DNA of 64,000 nt, taken from Cyanoderma ruficeps. Taxonomy: Eukaryota; Chordata; Aves; Passeriformes; Timaliidae. The stretch spans positions 1-64,000 of the forward strand of contig VZDJ01001050.1 in NCBI GenBank assembly GCA_008694505.1. Direction: 5' to 3'. Below, piece by piece: positions 62,777 through 64,000 of the stretch. The notes below the pieces were generated by a model. The model was not told the origin of the DNA, did no database searches, and saw only the letters and a list, made by a program, of their open reading frames with translations. Position numbers and translations under genes: made by a program. The stretch's first letter is position 1. Each line of letters starts with the position of its first letter.

Positions 62777-63319
62777 TGTCCTGGGTTGTAGTATAGGATG
62801 TGCACAAACTATTCTATCACCATCTTCATGAACTGTTGAATCCAATTGTTGAAGCAGTGTTTCCCAGACCCCTCCCCCTGGGCTATCTTCTGTTAATGGC
62901 CCATCAGATGCCTTGCTGTATGACTCATAGATAACTGCCTCCGGGAGCAATCTCTCTCTAATGGCCCATCAAGGACCCCCTGTATGACTCATCATCCCAT
63001 TGTGAGATGCTCTGCCCAGGGGAAGGAACCAAGCATTCTCACCTGGATATAATCTGGGATTTGGGGGACAGTACAGGCAGCCCTCACCCACTACATTCCC
63101 AGAGGACCAGAGCTACCAGACCTTTCTACGGGATCACTGCTTCAGGAAGACCACCTCATCTGGACTGTTTCCATCACTCTGCTCAGGTTGTATTCTGACT
63201 CTGTCAGTGGTCTTTTGTATTATTGCATTTATTTTATTCTACTTTTTTTTCCCTTTCTTCTAATTAAGTTGTATTTCTGACTTGGAGCCTCTCACTTGTT
63301 TTGCTTTCAAACCTCTACA
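62777..63319 (+). mobile_element. Solo ERV LTR with 5-bp target duplication
   Basis: 543 bp starting TGTCCTGGGTTGTAG and ending CTCTACA, flanked by exact cttca at 62772-62776 and 63320-63324. Inside are repeated blocks typical of avian LTR U3 regions (aatggcccatca occurs twice, atgactcat three times), a TATA-like site (atataat, about 63047-63053) and a T-rich tail with cttgttttgctttcaaacc. A 5-bp duplication fits an ERVL-type element. No internal genes, so it is the product of LTR-LTR recombination. The plus-strand open frame at 63007-63198 is LTR sequence. Confidence 0.85.
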
Positions 63320-64000
63320 CTTCACCATCTCCCAGCCACCCCGACCCATTTCTTTATGGCTAGCACCAGGGTTATTTATGCCAGTATGCTAAAAGCTGGA
63401 TATGGTTTTAACATACAAAACCATTTTTCAAACATTAGAGACAGAAATCTTTTAAGAAACCTTCCACTACTCATAAACGTAATCTCACTATGCATAGAAA
63501 TCCCCGTGCTTTTTTAATCTTAACTGCTATTCTTTCTGACTCTAACTGTCACACTGGGCTGGTGTAATGAACTCTAGCACAATAGGTCAGACAGAAAGAT
63601 ACACTGGCTCCTTCCTCAGATAATATTTCTAATATCTGATGAATGGTCACTTCAGGGATGGACAGCAATAGGAGAACAACATGCCCCTCAACACAGAACA
63701 GCAAGGCCTTCTTGCCTTAAACATTTGTTCTGACAAAGATTACAATACTTTGTTACCAACATGGAATATTTCACAGTAGTTCTGCCAGCAATTAATGTTT
63801 AATTGATCCCAATTAGGGGTGCAGTAGGTCAGACAACACAAACATAACTATTCCCTCTAGACTAGAGGTGGCTGAATTGTTTATGATTAATTCTTTGAGA
63901 AGCAGAACCAATAAAGAAGTATTTAACATGGATTTATATTTGAAGCATGAGTGCCCAAGTGGATTCTCTGCCATCTTTTAAGGAATGAACTCCTTTAAAA

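Larger units (their letters stand above)
57964..64000 (-). other. ADAMTSL1 intron upstream of exon A (incomplete)
   Basis: No upstream ADAMTSL1 exon was found. Contents: an AT-rich palindrome (60387-60408), a GTTT repeat (about 61563-61584) and a solo ERV LTR (62777-63319). The rest shows nothing specific. That this is intron rather than intergenic follows from the split codon at the start of exon A, which requires an exon further right. Confidence 0.8.

Noticed and set aside
1..64000. CRISPR arrays, operons, riboswitches or tRNA/rRNA genes
   Set aside because: None seen. The short tandem repeats present lack spacers, and the window is vertebrate nuclear DNA.

Overview
This is vertebrate, almost certainly bird, genomic DNA. 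It is AT-rich and intron-dominated. It carries several CR1 LINE fragments with typical avian CR1 sequence, avian-type ERV LTRs, and short assembly gaps (N). No bacterial-type gene organisation, CRISPR array, rRNA or tRNA was recognised.

One gene explains essentially all the coding signal: ADAMTSL1 (ADAMTS-like 1, punctin-1) on the minus strand. Ten consecutive internal exons were placed base by base: 57662-57963, 53062-53191, 35250-35460, 29409-29588, 27711-27864, 25349-26489, 19602-19729, 15419-15547, 10914-11093 and 9012-9146, in transcription order. All have AG/GT boundaries and compatible phases, giving 2,690 nt of uninterrupted reading frame. They encode five thrombospondin type 1 (TSP1) repeats, then Ig domain 1, a long linker, Ig domains 2 and 3, and the lead-in to Ig domain 4. 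The 5' part (signal peptide, first TSP1 repeats, cysteine-rich and spacer regions) lies beyond the right edge. The 3' part (rest of Ig4, C-terminal TSP1 repeats, PLAC) lies beyond the left edge. ADAMTSL1 is on human 9p, whose bird counterpart is largely the Z chromosome, so the window may be Z-linked (inference).

Layout, left to right: 1-9011 is the intron after exon J, with a CR1 ORF1/ORF2 fragment at the left edge, a 0.2 kb inverted-repeat pair about 4 kb apart, and two LTR-like elements. 9012-29588 holds seven exons in short to medium introns, with a minus-strand LTR related to the one at 8.5 kb. 29589-53061 is dominated by two large introns with three CR1 copies and an ERV LTR around one exon. 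53062-57963 holds the two most 5' exons seen. 57964-64000 is intron with a solo LTR flanked by a perfect 5-bp target duplication.

The most notable observations are a 46-bp tandem duplication that copies the splice acceptor and first codons of the 29.5 kb exon, where use of the upstream copy would frameshift to an early stop, and a pair of mutually exclusive perfect hairpins at 52.07-52.12 kb that look like a template-switch mutation. I found no clear undescribed multi-gene system.
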